From Magnetococcus marinus MC-1 (GTDB lineage Bacteria; Pseudomonadota; Magnetococcia; Magnetococcales; Magnetococcaceae): a stretch of 64,000 bases of DNA. Both the position numbers and the translations under genes were made by a program. The stretch spans positions 2,571,501 to 2,635,500 of the forward strand of contig NC_008576.1 in the NCBI RefSeq assembly GCF_000014865.1, read 5' to 3'. Each line of letters begins with the position of its first letter. Within the stretch, counting starts at the first letter, position 1. Below, in pieces: positions 16,301 through 24,895 of the stretch. The notes beneath the pieces were generated by a model. It saw only the letters and a list, made by a program, of their open reading frames with translations. It made no database searches and was not told the DNA's origin.

Positions 16301-17429
16301 GTTTGTGGAAAACATCTCTTACATCAATCAGGCGCAAGGCTTGGATACCCTCTCAGCACATGATGGTCGCGAGGGATTAAGAGTCGCCAAGAGCCATCAT
16401 CCGGTGGGCATTATCCTTGATCTTGGTCTACCCGATATGCGGGGAGAGGAGGTGCTGGAGCAACTCAAGCGCTCACCGGAGCTACGTCATATTCCGGTTT
16501 ATATCATTTCGGCCAAGGATAAACAGCGTGCCTTGGTGGACCAAGGAGCCATCGGCTTTTTACAAAAACCGGTCAATGATGCCCAAATTGCCACAGCTCA
16601 ACGGACATTGTTGCAACACGTGTCCGCCAACTACCACACCCTGCTCATTTTAGAAGGTCCTGCCCTGCAACAAGACCTCATTGCCGAAAAAGCGATGAAC
16701 GCTGGCATGCAACAACTTGTTGTACAAAAACCTGAAGAGGTTTTAGCAAAAACCGCAGGGCATCCCTTCGACCTGTTTTTGACCGACTACGATATTGAGG
16801 GTATGACCTGTGTGGAACTCTGCCAGCAGGTGCGCCAGCATCAGCCAGAGCTGCCGATTATTATCTACAGCAGCCGTAGTTTGAACGAGCAGCAGTTGAG
16901 TGAGCTGCATGACGTAACCGAACACATCATTCAACAGGCCCCTAAGGCCAGTGACCGTGTGCTACGTAGCATTGAGCGGTTTCTTACCTCAACGACCCAA
17001 AAGCGTTCTCGGGCGGGCATCACCAAGGTTAACCCTTTTGGCCAAAATCGGTTAGAAGGACACACCATTTTGGCGGTGGATGATGACCCTCGCAATCTGT
17101 TTGTGCTGACAGCCTCGCTGGAGCAAAATGGCGCGGAGGTGCATAAAGCTCTCAATGGTCTCAAAGCATTGGAAATACTTAAACAGCACTCGGTCGATCT
17201 GATCTTGATGGATATTATGATGCCAGAAATGAATGGTTATGAGGCGATTCATGAGATTCGCGCCAACCCCAGCTACTGTGAAATACCGATTATCGCACTG
17301 ACAGCTAAAGCGTTGAAAGAAGATAAACAGAAATGCTTAGATGCCGGAGCCAATGATTATCTTTCGAAACCCGTCGATTATGAAATCTTGATCAACATGG
17401 TGCAAACCTGGATAAAGAGGACCGTGTGA
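13344..17429 (+). CDS. Hybrid sensor histidine kinase with three receiver modules
   Basis: 1361 aa. Order: cytoplasmic start, TM1 (~26-48), periplasmic Cache-like sensor (~50-325), TM2 (~330-352), HAMP (~355-405), GAF-like domain (~465-620), a Gln-rich coiled coil (~630-705), HisKA with phospho-His in FLANMSHELRTPLNA (~716), HATPase with NLLSNAIKFTA, DTGIGI and YGGTGLGL, then three C-terminal receiver segments. Receiver 1 (~975-1090) has IDDD and ILDLGLPD; receiver 2 (~1095-1215) keeps LTDYD but lacks the acidic pair (LEGP) and the usual lysine; receiver 3 (~1237-1355) is complete (VDDD, LMDIMMPEMNG, SKPVD). The stop overlaps the start of the CheB/CheR gene by 4 nt. It probably senses a periplasmic ligand, perhaps through the preceding repeat protein. 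Confidence 0.9.
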   Translation: MRSLSFHLPTPFSLFSRLGVGAKFTLLFYMVVLLSLAAVGFYGYSHASKAYREKAQTVVANQASALSQSIANYLSGVPKDLHFVSNYYALNRYLYWNDLGVADKTLLWKNATIDTFRALLEARNDYLAIDFLDNQGVEQIHVHSTEATNEQALATTPLIPNREQSDYFTATHALPKDGLYVSALTLNKVNDKIEKPVVPVIRFAQPVYGKNGVKYGVMVIHVLANAFLDFIHHANMDAYRRYYLVSPEGYYLYHPEAGKSWGHLLNHSAGCASEHPQLLAKIKDLERGSIDWFEHLVSFQRIYPDPHDRTKYWFLLGFIDSKEALVQRSNFVTIFFIILALTLLAVVGAIRYSIGSIITPMLAMTEQLEQLGQGKVTVTPIHYPHADEMGRMIDSTQRLMQSMQALTDQANAIALGNYAQRVKILSQYDVLGNAINNMSFALQLNEQQQRQREWHNENLNRLTHDLSGDLTPETLAQQAITLIGEAIQAGRGGLYIYDDQTQPHKPLLLVGRYMFTQHDEGQQRFSMNEGTVGQAAAQKKPILLECLTPPADQLSSGVANFSARNSYTLPLLYEDRLQGVLEVATLNPLNTQHRQFLDAACQIIAATLFTSLQRERIANLLVLSKAATQRAEAQSHQLQLANAQLEEQQQQLQQQTEELQQSNTQMEHQQQLLQQQAEELRINNEALQHSQHELNQRAIQLEEASQFKSDFLANMSHELRTPLNAIILISNLMSRDETGRLDQESIERTRVIYNAGNDLLRLINDILDLSKVEAGRMEVHLETVHSQELVEELEPLFRDSAQEKKIELRFDDQLQGCFTSDHQKVVQILRNLLSNAIKFTAQGSVILRLAKSDHPQYPIRLSVTDTGIGISKDKMPYIFEAFRQMDGSISRQYGGTGLGLAITHRFATLLKGEVELHSEEGKGSQFTLLLPLAHPHENTEHGQTEPNAPLSETNGPTAEPTLMPPLPSRFLLKGRPKILVIDDDLLFVENISYINQAQGLDTLSAHDGREGLRVAKSHHPVGIILDLGLPDMRGEEVLEQLKRSPELRHIPVYIISAKDKQRALVDQGAIGFLQKPVNDAQIATAQRTLLQHVSANYHTLLILEGPALQQDLIAEKAMNAGMQQLVVQKPEEVLAKTAGHPFDLFLTDYDIEGMTCVELCQQVRQHQPELPIIIYSSRSLNEQQLSELHDVTEHIIQQAPKASDRVLRSIERFLTSTTQKRSRAGITKVNPFGQNRLEGHTILAVDDDPRNLFVLTASLEQNGAEVHKALNGLKALEILKQHSVDLILMDIMMPEMNGYEAIHEIRANPSYCEIPIIALTAKALKEDKQKCLDAGANDYLSKPVDYEILINMVQTWIKRTV

Positions 17430-19123
17430 GCCTGTTCATTGACCAGCGACCAGAGGGTAAACGGCAGATATCGCTGCTTGGGCCGCTGGATAAAACCCTT
17501 GAAAAAGCCTTATTAAAGGCCATCGCCCAGCCCCATGCTGGGCCAACCGAGATCATCTTTTATGATGCCGCGGTGCTTACCGCAACAACCTTGACGGCGC
17601 TCCATGCCCAACTTAACCAACCCACGAATCACACCACCCTTATAATCTACCACTCGAGCCTCGCCCAAGATTTGCACCGTTTGGGCCTACCCTTTCGTTT
17701 TAAAGGGAGCCACTATTCCCAACCCAATCCCCCCATACAGCCCTCCACCATACAGGCTCTGGCGCTAGGCGGTTCAATTCAGAGCTTGCAGAAAATTCTC
17801 GCCATCGTTGCACGGCTACCAAAAAGTGATTTGGTGCTTTTCATTGTTTCGCATGTGTCTGAGCACGAGATCGCCCTGCTGGACCCTTTACTGCAAAGCA
17901 CCACCGCCTATCGGCTGCTTATTCCCCGCCATCTTGCGACGGTTCAACCGGGTACCATCTACCTTGCCCCACCCGGTCGCAACATGCGGATTACCGATGG
18001 TTTGGTCTATCTTACCTGCGATGGAGAAAAAGGGCGTGCCCGCCCTTCTATTGGAGAGCTCTTTGAGTCTTTGGCCTATGAGTATGGCCCGACCCTCATG
18101 GCTGCGCTCCTGGGGGGAGAAGGAGAAGATGGGCTAGAGGCCATGGGGTTGATCAAAGAGCGGCATGGGTTGGCCCTAGCCGAGCAGCAAAGCAGTGACT
18201 GTAAAGGGGTCACATCAGATGAACAGGTAATGATGGATGCGCCTTTTTCCATGCGGCTCTCTTGGCAAGAGATCGCCAGTTTTTTTGCCGCCGCCGCTCA
18301 GCCGCAACTGCCGCCCAGCCAATGGGTTGTTGATTGTTTTTTGCAGGGTGTTGAGAGCCGCTATGGTTATGCGTTTCAAGACTATGCCACAGGGACACAG
18401 CAGCGGCGCATTGAGAAAATGGTCAGCGAATCGGGCTCGGCCTGTTTTTTCCGTTTTCAAAAAAAAGTGCTCACCCAGCCGGACTGTTTTGACCGCTTGT
18501 TGCAAGCCTTCTCTATTGGTGTGACCCAATTTTTTCGCCATCCGGAACAGCTTGCCCATTTGGTGGAAAACTATTTTCCCTATTTACAAAGCTTTCCACA
18601 CATACGTATCTGGTTGGCCGGTTGTGCCACCGGTGAGACCTGTTATAGCCTTGCCATTTTACTACATGAGGCGGGTTTGCTCACACGCAGCCAAATCTAT
18701 GCCACCGATATTAACCCCATTTTTTTACAGCAGGCCCGTAATGGACTCTTCCCTAGTCATGAACTGCCAACCGCTCGTGAAACCTACCAACGTAGTGGCG
18801 GTCAGCACAATTTTGATGACTACATTGTACCCCACGGTCCCTTTTTTTCAGTACAACCGATGTTGCAACAGAAAATTTTGTTCTGCCAACACACGCTGGT
18901 CAACGATGGTGTCTTTAATATTTTTCAGCTGATTATTTGCAGCAATGTTATCATTTATTTTAATGGCACACTCCAAAACCGAGTCATGGATCTGTTTGCC
19001 CGCTCCCTACACCAAGATGGTATTCTTATGCTCGGCCCCACAGAAGGTTTGAGCGGTGGAAATGGAGAGAGACATTTTAAACCAGAAAGTGCTAATATGC
19101 GAATATATCGACTTAAACAGTAG
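17426..19123 (+). CDS. STAS-like / CheB methylesterase / CheR methyltransferase fusion
   Basis: 565 aa. Residues ~10-95 (ISLLGPLDKTLEKALL...TATTLTALHAQL...LIIYHSSLAQDLHRLGL) resemble a divergent STAS domain. Residues ~108-262 are CheB-like: Ser117 in LGGSIQSL, His143 in VSHVSEHE and Asp235 in GEGEDG; the Ser-His spacing of 26 equals that of CheB and His-Asp (92) is close. Residues ~300-565 are CheR: GVTQFFRHPEQL, SAM-binding AGCATGETCYSLA, ATDIN and CSNVIIYFN. Unlike common CheB-CheR-PAS-kinase giants it stops after CheR, and the kinase is a separate downstream gene. Both adjacent junctions are coupled. Targets may be chemoreceptors or, as in other such fusions, unknown signalling partners. 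Confidence 0.87.
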   Translation: MSLFIDQRPEGKRQISLLGPLDKTLEKALLKAIAQPHAGPTEIIFYDAAVLTATTLTALHAQLNQPTNHTTLIIYHSSLAQDLHRLGLPFRFKGSHYSQPNPPIQPSTIQALALGGSIQSLQKILAIVARLPKSDLVLFIVSHVSEHEIALLDPLLQSTTAYRLLIPRHLATVQPGTIYLAPPGRNMRITDGLVYLTCDGEKGRARPSIGELFESLAYEYGPTLMAALLGGEGEDGLEAMGLIKERHGLALAEQQSSDCKGVTSDEQVMMDAPFSMRLSWQEIASFFAAAAQPQLPPSQWVVDCFLQGVESRYGYAFQDYATGTQQRRIEKMVSESGSACFFRFQKKVLTQPDCFDRLLQAFSIGVTQFFRHPEQLAHLVENYFPYLQSFPHIRIWLAGCATGETCYSLAILLHEAGLLTRSQIYATDINPIFLQQARNGLFPSHELPTARETYQRSGGQHNFDDYIVPHGPFFSVQPMLQQKILFCQHTLVNDGVFNIFQLIICSNVIIYFNGTLQNRVMDLFARSLHQDGILMLGPTEGLSGGNGERHFKPESANMRIYRLKQ

Positions 19124-19136
19124 GCTGGAGAACTTT

Positions 19137-21161
19137 GTGTCGGCGTTTAACTTTCATATTTTGGTTGTCGATGACACCACCGCCAATCGCTACACCATGA
19201 AAGCCATCCTGGGTGGGTTAGAGCACGTGGTCATACTCGAAGCAAACTCGGGCGAGCAAGCTTTGGCACTGACCATCGAACAACAGGTGGACCTCATCCT
19301 GCTGGATATTCAAATGCCCGGCATGGACGGCTTTGAAACCGCCCACCTGCTCAAAATGTCAGCCAGCACGCGCGATATCCCCATTATTTTTATTACCGCC
19401 ATTTACCGTTCAGAGCATTTTTATAAACAAGGCTACCAAGTTGGGGCCGTGGATTACCTGACCAAACCGGTGGATGAAAATCTATTACTCAACCGGATTT
19501 TGTCTTATATGCGCCTGCTCCAGCGTGAAAAAAGCCTGCAACGCACCATGGCAGAGTTGCAGCGTAAGGAACATGCCCTGCAAACGGCCCATGATGAAAT
19601 TGCCGAAACACTGCGTGAACGCACCGTTGCGCTCGACCGAGCCAGTGACGCGATCATCTCCGCTGACCAACAGGGCCATGTGATTTTTTGGAACCATGGT
19701 GCCGAACGCATCTTTGGTTACCCCAAACAGACCATTTTACATACGCCCCTGCTACGTCTTATACCCGACCAACTACACGAGACATTCCTTTCCCATTTTT
19801 CAGAGGTCATCGCTTCTGGTGAAATTAAAAATTCCGATAGTATTTATGAGTTTAGCGGCTTACGTGCCAATGGTGAAGTTTTCCCCATTGAGGTCTCTGT
19901 CTCCTATTGGCAAGGCGCTGAGCGGCATTTTTTCTCGGCTGTGGTACGGGATATCAGTCAGCGTAAACAATTGGAAACACAACTGCGTCACGCACAGCAA
20001 ATTTCTGAATCGGCCAACCGTGCCAAGAGCACCTTTTTGGCCACCATGTCACACGAAATTCGCACCCCTTTGAATACCATTTTGGGCATGGGTCAACTGC
20101 TCGAAGAGACCGACCTAACTGAAATGCAACACTGGTGCGTTAATATTCTTGGCAATTCGGGTCGGGCCTTGCTCACCCTGATCAATGATATTCTTGATCT
20201 TTCTAAAATTGAAGAGGGGCATCTTTCACTGGAACACACCCCTTTTGACCTTCATCAACTTTTACAGGAAGTCGAGGAGCTGTTTACCTTCTCGGCCTTA
20301 GCTAAGGGCATTACACTGCGCGGCCATTTTTCAGAAAGCCTGCCCCAGTGGGTTATGGGAGACCCTACCCGCCTACGCCAAGTGCTGCTCAATCTGCTGG
20401 GCAATGCCATTAAGTTCACCAAACAGGGCTTTGTTGAACTCTCCGCACAAACCATGGCAGAGGATGAAATCTGTTTTTCTGTTTTTGACAGCGGCCCTGG
20501 TATTGCCAAGGAACGCCAGCAAGAGATTTTTTTACCCTTTACCCAAGCGGACTCCAGCACCACCCGCAAATATGGCGGCAGTGGCCTCGGTTTAACCATC
20601 TCTCGGCGGCTGGTTAAGTTGATGCATGGACAGATCCAATTGGAAAGCAGGTTGGGGAAAGGGTCTCGTTTCTATTTTTCTTTAAATTTACCCCAAGCGC
20701 CCACAGAACGGATCCCGCCACCCTCACTCCCCGCCACAACCGTTGTGCACAGTTCCCCGCAACGGGCTTTAACCATTTTGGTGGCCGATGATTCCGACGA
20801 TAACCGTATTCTCATTGAAGCCTTTTTAAAAAAATCCCCCTACAAATTGGTCATGGCCAGCAACGGATTGGAAGCACTGGAAGAATTTAAAAAACAACCC
20901 TTTGATCTGGTCTTGACAGACATTCAAATGCCCATTATGGATGGGTATGAAGCGATCCGTCAGATCCGGCAATGGGAAAGCAGCCAAAAGATGACCACCC
21001 GCACACCCATTATCGCCTTAACCGCCCATGTGATGAAGGAAGAAGCCGAACAGATCGAACAGGCGGGGGGAGATCTCCACCTGAGCAAACCCATTCAGAA
21101 AAAACGCTTGTTGGAAGTCATTCAAACCCTTACCCATGACAACCGACTTAGCGTACGCTAA
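19137..21161 (+). CDS. Receiver-PAS-histidine kinase-receiver hybrid protein
   Basis: 674 aa, soluble. Receiver 1 (~8-125; LVVDD, LLDIQMPGMDG, YLTKPVD), a coiled linker, PAS (~160-285), HisKA with phospho-His in FLATMSHEIRTPLNT (~305), HATPase (~395-520; NLLGNAIKFT, DSGPGI, YGGSGLGL) and receiver 2 (~545-665; VADDSDDNR, LTDIQMPIMDGYEA, LSKPIQ). The frame is open from 19056, but that overlaps the CheR gene; GTG 19137 has GGAG upstream and lies 13 bp past the CheR stop. With an N-terminal receiver it can take phosphate from the upstream 1361-aa kinase, making a relay. No output DNA-binding gene is in the operon. Confidence 0.9.
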   Translation: MSAFNFHILVVDDTTANRYTMKAILGGLEHVVILEANSGEQALALTIEQQVDLILLDIQMPGMDGFETAHLLKMSASTRDIPIIFITAIYRSEHFYKQGYQVGAVDYLTKPVDENLLLNRILSYMRLLQREKSLQRTMAELQRKEHALQTAHDEIAETLRERTVALDRASDAIISADQQGHVIFWNHGAERIFGYPKQTILHTPLLRLIPDQLHETFLSHFSEVIASGEIKNSDSIYEFSGLRANGEVFPIEVSVSYWQGAERHFFSAVVRDISQRKQLETQLRHAQQISESANRAKSTFLATMSHEIRTPLNTILGMGQLLEETDLTEMQHWCVNILGNSGRALLTLINDILDLSKIEEGHLSLEHTPFDLHQLLQEVEELFTFSALAKGITLRGHFSESLPQWVMGDPTRLRQVLLNLLGNAIKFTKQGFVELSAQTMAEDEICFSVFDSGPGIAKERQQEIFLPFTQADSSTTRKYGGSGLGLTISRRLVKLMHGQIQLESRLGKGSRFYFSLNLPQAPTERIPPPSLPATTVVHSSPQRALTILVADDSDDNRILIEAFLKKSPYKLVMASNGLEALEEFKKQPFDLVLTDIQMPIMDGYEAIRQIRQWESSQKMTTRTPIIALTAHVMKEEAEQIEQAGGDLHLSKPIQKKRLLEVIQTLTHDNRLSVR

Positions 21162-21247
21162 AGCATATCCCATCTGGCACGCCATCTAGCAGGCTAGGCC
21201 AGCTGCTCTGAGATTGATTCATGACCCGTAAAGAAGGAGGCAAACCT

Positions 21248-21937
21248 GTGCCCCAACAAACCCCGACGCTGAGTCAACGTATTGAAGCGCTACAAGCCCG
21301 TATGGAGCGTGCCACAGCCGAATTGTTGACCGTCGGCAAAGAGGTCCAGCAACTGTTACTCGAAGCTAAGGCTAGCTGCCCTCCGTCAGAACCCGCACAG
21401 GCCGAGGCATCTTTGCTCAACCCACCCGCCCTCCCCCCCACACTCAATGCCCCACTGCCTTGCCTCGCCCCCGATATGGAGATTATTCTTTATACAGATG
21501 GGGCATGCAGTGGCAACCCCGGACCGGGTGGATGGGGGGTGCATGGTCGTTATGGAGAACAGATGGCGGATCAGATGGGGTGGGCACCCCAGACAACCAA
21601 TAACCGCATGGAGATGTTAGCCGCCATTCATGCCCTAGAGCCTCTACCTGAGGGTAGCCGTGTCAAAATTATTACCGATTCTGCTTATGTGAAAGATGGT
21701 ATTACCAAATGGATCCATGGCTGGAAAGTGCGGGGTTGGAAAAAAAGTGATGGCAATACCGTGCTCAATGTCGACCTATGGAAACGCCTGGATGCCGCAC
21801 GCCAAAACCGGGATGTTACCTGGCAGTGGATTAAAGGACACGCAGGTCACGCCGGTAATGAGCAGGCGGATCGTTTGGCCCGTAACGCCATTACTCAGGG
21901 TCAAGCCGGGGCCTTAGAGCCCGATAGTGCGGGTTAA
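21248..21937 (+). CDS. rnhA: Ribonuclease HI with N-terminal coiled-coil extension
   Basis: Cleaves the RNA strand of RNA-DNA hybrids. The RNase H fold (last ~155 of 229 residues) has all four acidic catalytic residues: Asp in YTDGACSGNPGPGGWG, Glu in NNRMEMLAAI, Asp in ITDSAYV and Asp in NEQADRLARN, and the basic protrusion KVRGWKK. It is preceded by about 75 residues: a helical, charged segment (SQRIEALQARMERATAELL) and a proline-rich linker absent from E. coli RnhA. An ATG at 21221 is in frame, but AGGAGG lies 7-8 nt before GTG 21248, which I take as the start. It lies 86 bp past the kinase operon. Confidence 0.9.
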   Translation: MPQQTPTLSQRIEALQARMERATAELLTVGKEVQQLLLEAKASCPPSEPAQAEASLLNPPALPPTLNAPLPCLAPDMEIILYTDGACSGNPGPGGWGVHGRYGEQMADQMGWAPQTTNNRMEMLAAIHALEPLPEGSRVKIITDSAYVKDGITKWIHGWKVRGWKKSDGNTVLNVDLWKRLDAARQNRDVTWQWIKGHAGHAGNEQADRLARNAITQGQAGALEPDSAG

Positions 21938-21939
21938 GG

Positions 21940-21953
21940 GCGGTATATACCGC
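21940..21953. repeat. 14-bp perfect palindrome after rnhA
   Basis: GCGGTATATACCGC begins 3 bp after the rnhA stop. It could be a hairpin tip or a protein-binding site; no U-run follows. Confidence 0.35.
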
Positions 21954-22311
21954 GCCTTGCCCATCAACAGGTGCATCCCCTGAAAGCCCCTACTCGGTAG
22001 GAAAAACCCAGCACAAATCAAGCTGCTCCCCCTTGCACATTACCGATGCAGGTGCGTCTCCTCCGCCGCAGATTACCCCTTAATGATGCGCAAAAGCTCT
22101 ACCCTAAACGATGAAATCCTTACACATGAGAGCGATCCACACCACGCCCCCTACCAAGAAGCCACAAGGATGGCTCGTCTTGAATAGATTTTGTGTGATG
22201 TAATTGTCTCTTTTTGACGCTTTTTTTACCCATTTTCGGGTAAAATACCGCATAATGGGGTATCCGATAGGTGGGTTAACAACAGTAGCCTTGCAGACAA
22301 AGCGCATTCAA

Positions 22312-22626
22312 ATGAATCAAAATCTTACAAATCGCAACACACAGCTGTTTGATCATGGAGACCACTATGTGCTGGAGCTGCGCCCCCCTTTTGGTCCCCA
22401 AGCACATAACGATTTTGAGCAAATTTCTCTGCACATATAAAAAAGTGCCCAACTACGCATTGATATGAGACATATCCAAGCGATCAACAGCGTTGAATTA
22501 GGACTATTTTTGATCCTAAAAAACAATCTTCCCCATTGTTCGATCCAGATTTTTGGCCTTGAGGAGGAGATGATCAGGCTCTTTCACTTAGCAGGCTTTG
22601 ACAAACTGTTTGAACTAACGCACTGA
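22312..22626 (+). pseudogene. STAS-domain protein interrupted by an in-frame TAA
   Basis: Reading one frame through from ATG 22312 to TGA 22624-22626 gives 104 codons with a single stop, TAA at 22438-22440 (codon 43). Both halves fit one STAS (anti-sigma-factor antagonist) fold: HYVLELRPPFGP and a helix before the stop, then LRIDMRHIQAINSVELGLFL, SIQIFGLEEEMIRLFHLAGF and DKLFEL after it. The frame is unbroken apart from that codon, so this is a nonsense mutation, a sequencing error or read-through, not a frameshift. No good ribosome binding site precedes the ATG. A STAS-like domain also occurs in the CheB/CheR fusion 3 kb upstream. Confidence 0.7.
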
Positions 22627-22885
22627 GCTTAAACGCGGACGAGCTATCCGCATCCACACGGCTACCCACCTCAATGATAGGGTTCATTGAATCAGCCGAA
22701 GGGTAAGGTTACGCCTGTCAAAAAATAGCGTAACGCACGGCCAATCCATAAAGGGCCTGTTTCAACCTTAACATCCCACTTTAACGGGGTTTCTCAAAGG
22801 AACCCCCATCTACAACAGCCCCCCCCTCTGCTTCGATCTAACCCAAAATAGATATAGACCCTCTTTGGCCTTGGCCGCTTAGGCT

Positions 22886-23893
22886 CTAAACTTGGTAGTA
22901 GTCGCGGTACCACGCGACAAACTTACCGATGCCCTCCTCCACCGTGGTTTGTGGACGGTAGCCTATATCTTCAACCAAATTACTGACATCCGCATAGGTG
23001 TCGGGAACATCCCCTTTTTGTAGGGGGAGAAAATTCTTCTTCGCTGCAATGCCCAAGGTAGACTCCAACACCTCAATATAGCGCATGAGTTCGACTGGTT
23101 CGTTATTGCCGATATTATAGATACGGTAAGGGGAGAGACTGGTTGCAGGATCTGGATTTTGTCCCGTCCAAGCTTCGTTGGGTTGCGCAATTTTGTCCAA
23201 TACCCGCTCAACACCATTCACAATATCGTCAATGTAGGTAAAATCCCGCATGTGCCGCCCATGGTTAAACACATCAATGGGCTCGCCTGCCAGCATTTTA
23301 CGGGTAAACATAAACAGTGCCATGTCAGGCCGTCCCCACGGCCCATAAACCGTGAAAAAACGCAAACCCGTCACCGGCAGTCGAAAGATATGGCTGTAGG
23401 CATGGGCCATCATCTCATTGGATTTTTTGGTTGCTGCGTAGAGACTGACCGGATGCTGGGTACCACTATGCTCAGAGAAGGGCATATTGGTATTGGCCCC
23501 ATAAACAGAACTGGTCGAGGCGTAGACCAAGTGTTCCACATCATGGTTACGGCATCCTTCCAGAATATTTAGAAAACCCACCACATTGGCATTGATATAA
23601 GCATGGGGATTAACCAGCGAATAGCGTACCCCAGCCTGAGCGGCTAAATTGACCACCCGCTGAGGTTTATGGGTTGCAAAAACCTGGGCGACAGCCTGGC
23701 TATCCTCCAGATCCACACGTAGATCGGTGTATGCAGGGTGCTCTACATGTCGCGCCAGCCGCGCCTGTTTGAGCGTGACATCATAATAATCATTGAGGTT
23801 ATCAATACCGATCACCTCATCCCCGCGATCAAGCAGCTTACGGCTCAGTGCCGAGCCAATAAAACCCGCTGCTCCGGTAATTAATACACGCAT
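22886..23893 (-). CDS. UDP-glucuronate 4-epimerase-type NAD-dependent epimerase
   Basis: 335-aa short-chain dehydrogenase/epimerase. The Rossmann motif GAAGFIG is at residues 7-13, IDNLNDYYD follows, and [11 protein letters not shown], the catalytic Ser in YASTSSVYG and YAATK (Tyr/Lys pair) are present. [17 protein letters not shown] and the C-terminal [13 protein letters not shown] are typical of the UDP-GlcA 4-epimerases that make UDP-galacturonate for capsule or LPS core. It is followed on the minus strand by nothing obvious; kdsB lies 37 bp upstream in the same direction, so the two probably form a surface-polysaccharide operon. Confidence 0.88.
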   Translation of the reverse strand: MRVLITGAAGFIGSALSRKLLDRGDEVIGIDNLNDYYDVTLKQARLARHVEHPAYTDLRVDLEDSQAVAQVFATHKPQRVVNLAAQAGVRYSLVNPHAYINANVVGFLNILEGCRNHDVEHLVYASTSSVYGANTNMPFSEHSGTQHPVSLYAATKKSNEMMAHAYSHIFRLPVTGLRFFTVYGPWGRPDMALFMFTRKMLAGEPIDVFNHGRHMRDFTYIDDIVNGVERVLDKIAQPNEAWTGQNPDPATSLSPYRIYNIGNNEPVELMRYIEVLESTLGIAAKKNFLPLQKGDVPDTYADVSNLVEDIGYRPQTTVEEGIGKFVAWYRDYYQV

Positions 23894-23930
23894 GATGCAC
23901 CCTCGTCGGTTCTAGACAAATAACACAATC

Positions 23931-24689
23931 CTAGGCTAACCCATGGCGCTTTAAGAGCGCTTCTACGCGGGTCACATCTTCGGGGTGGTCCACCCCCACA
24001 GATCCTCCCGGCACCTTAACACAGGCAATACGTTTTCCCCGCTCAATAAAGCGCAAGGGCTCGATGCTCTCCGCACGCTCTACAGGCCCCCGCTCCAAGG
24101 CGACAAATTCCATTAAGGCATCCCGGGTAAAAGCGTAGAGCCCCACGTGGACTTTATGGTCAAAGCTCGCCTGAAAATCAAGTGGCACGGGCAGACGGCT
24201 GAATGTAATCACACAGCCATCCATGGACGGTACCAGATGCACCGTGGAAGGCGATGCTTTTTGCGCTTGGCTGGCTCCATCCATATAGGCCGTCGCCAGA
24301 CCAATTCCTCGAGGTAGTGCATCCAACAAGCACTGGGCAACCGCATCAATGGTATCAGGATTAATGAGCGGTTCATCCCCTTGCACATTGAGGTAAATAT
24401 CCGCTTCTTGCTGCTGTGCCACTTCGGCTAGACGATCCGTACCGGTGGGATGGTCATCCCGGGTCATCACCACCGGCATGCCCCGCGCATGGCAGGCCTG
24501 TTCAATCCGCGCATCATCGGTTGCGATCACAACAGCATCCACACATGCCGCGCGGCTGGCTTGTTCCCACACCCGCTGGATCATAATTTTACCTGCGATC
24601 TCAACCAGTGGTTTGCCAGGAAACCGGCTAGAGGCCCAGCGCGCGGGGATCACCGCAAGCACTCTGGGTGCCCGTTGGGGAGAAAACAT
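23931..24689 (-). CDS. kdsB: 3-deoxy-manno-octulosonate cytidylyltransferase
   Basis: CMP-KDO synthetase, which activates KDO for addition to lipid A in the cytoplasm. 252 aa (E. coli KdsB 248). Motifs: VIPARWASSRFPGKPL nucleotide-binding loop, VVIATDDARI, MTRDDHPTGTDRLAEV, LNVQGDEPLI with the metal-binding Asp, KVHVGLYAF, and ESIEPLRFIERG. It is the first gene of the pair with the epimerase and proves an LPS-bearing outer membrane. Confidence 0.94.
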   Translation of the reverse strand: MFSPQRAPRVLAVIPARWASSRFPGKPLVEIAGKIMIQRVWEQASRAACVDAVVIATDDARIEQACHARGMPVVMTRDDHPTGTDRLAEVAQQQEADIYLNVQGDEPLINPDTIDAVAQCLLDALPRGIGLATAYMDGASQAQKASPSTVHLVPSMDGCVITFSRLPVPLDFQASFDHKVHVGLYAFTRDALMEFVALERGPVERAESIEPLRFIERGKRIACVKVPGGSVGVDHPEDVTRVEALLKRHGLA

Positions 24690-24833
24690 AGCAGCTCCTC
24701 ATGGTATTTTGCATAGACCAGCTAAGGCACTATACTCCGTTTCCCCTCAACAGACACCCTTTCACAGCGTCATTGCCCCCATGAAAAAAGCCAAAGCCTT
24801 CCCAAGCAGCATGCCTAACCCGTATACCCCTCT

Positions 24834-24874
24834 AAAACAAAACACCCGGCTAAAGCAGCCGGGTGTTTTGTTTT
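24834..24874. terminator. Terminator after the chemoreceptor gene
   Basis: A long stem with AAAACAAAACACCCGGC and its complement around a short loop. The minus-strand copy lies 22 bp after the chemoreceptor stop and ends in U-rich sequence; it works equally on the plus strand. Confidence 0.85.
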
Positions 24875-24895
24875 ACAACTCGCAAGCACGGCGCG

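Noticed and set aside
22204-22311. Upstream extension of the STAS pseudogene to a TTG at 22204
   Set aside because: The added residues do not look like STAS and there is no ribosome binding site.
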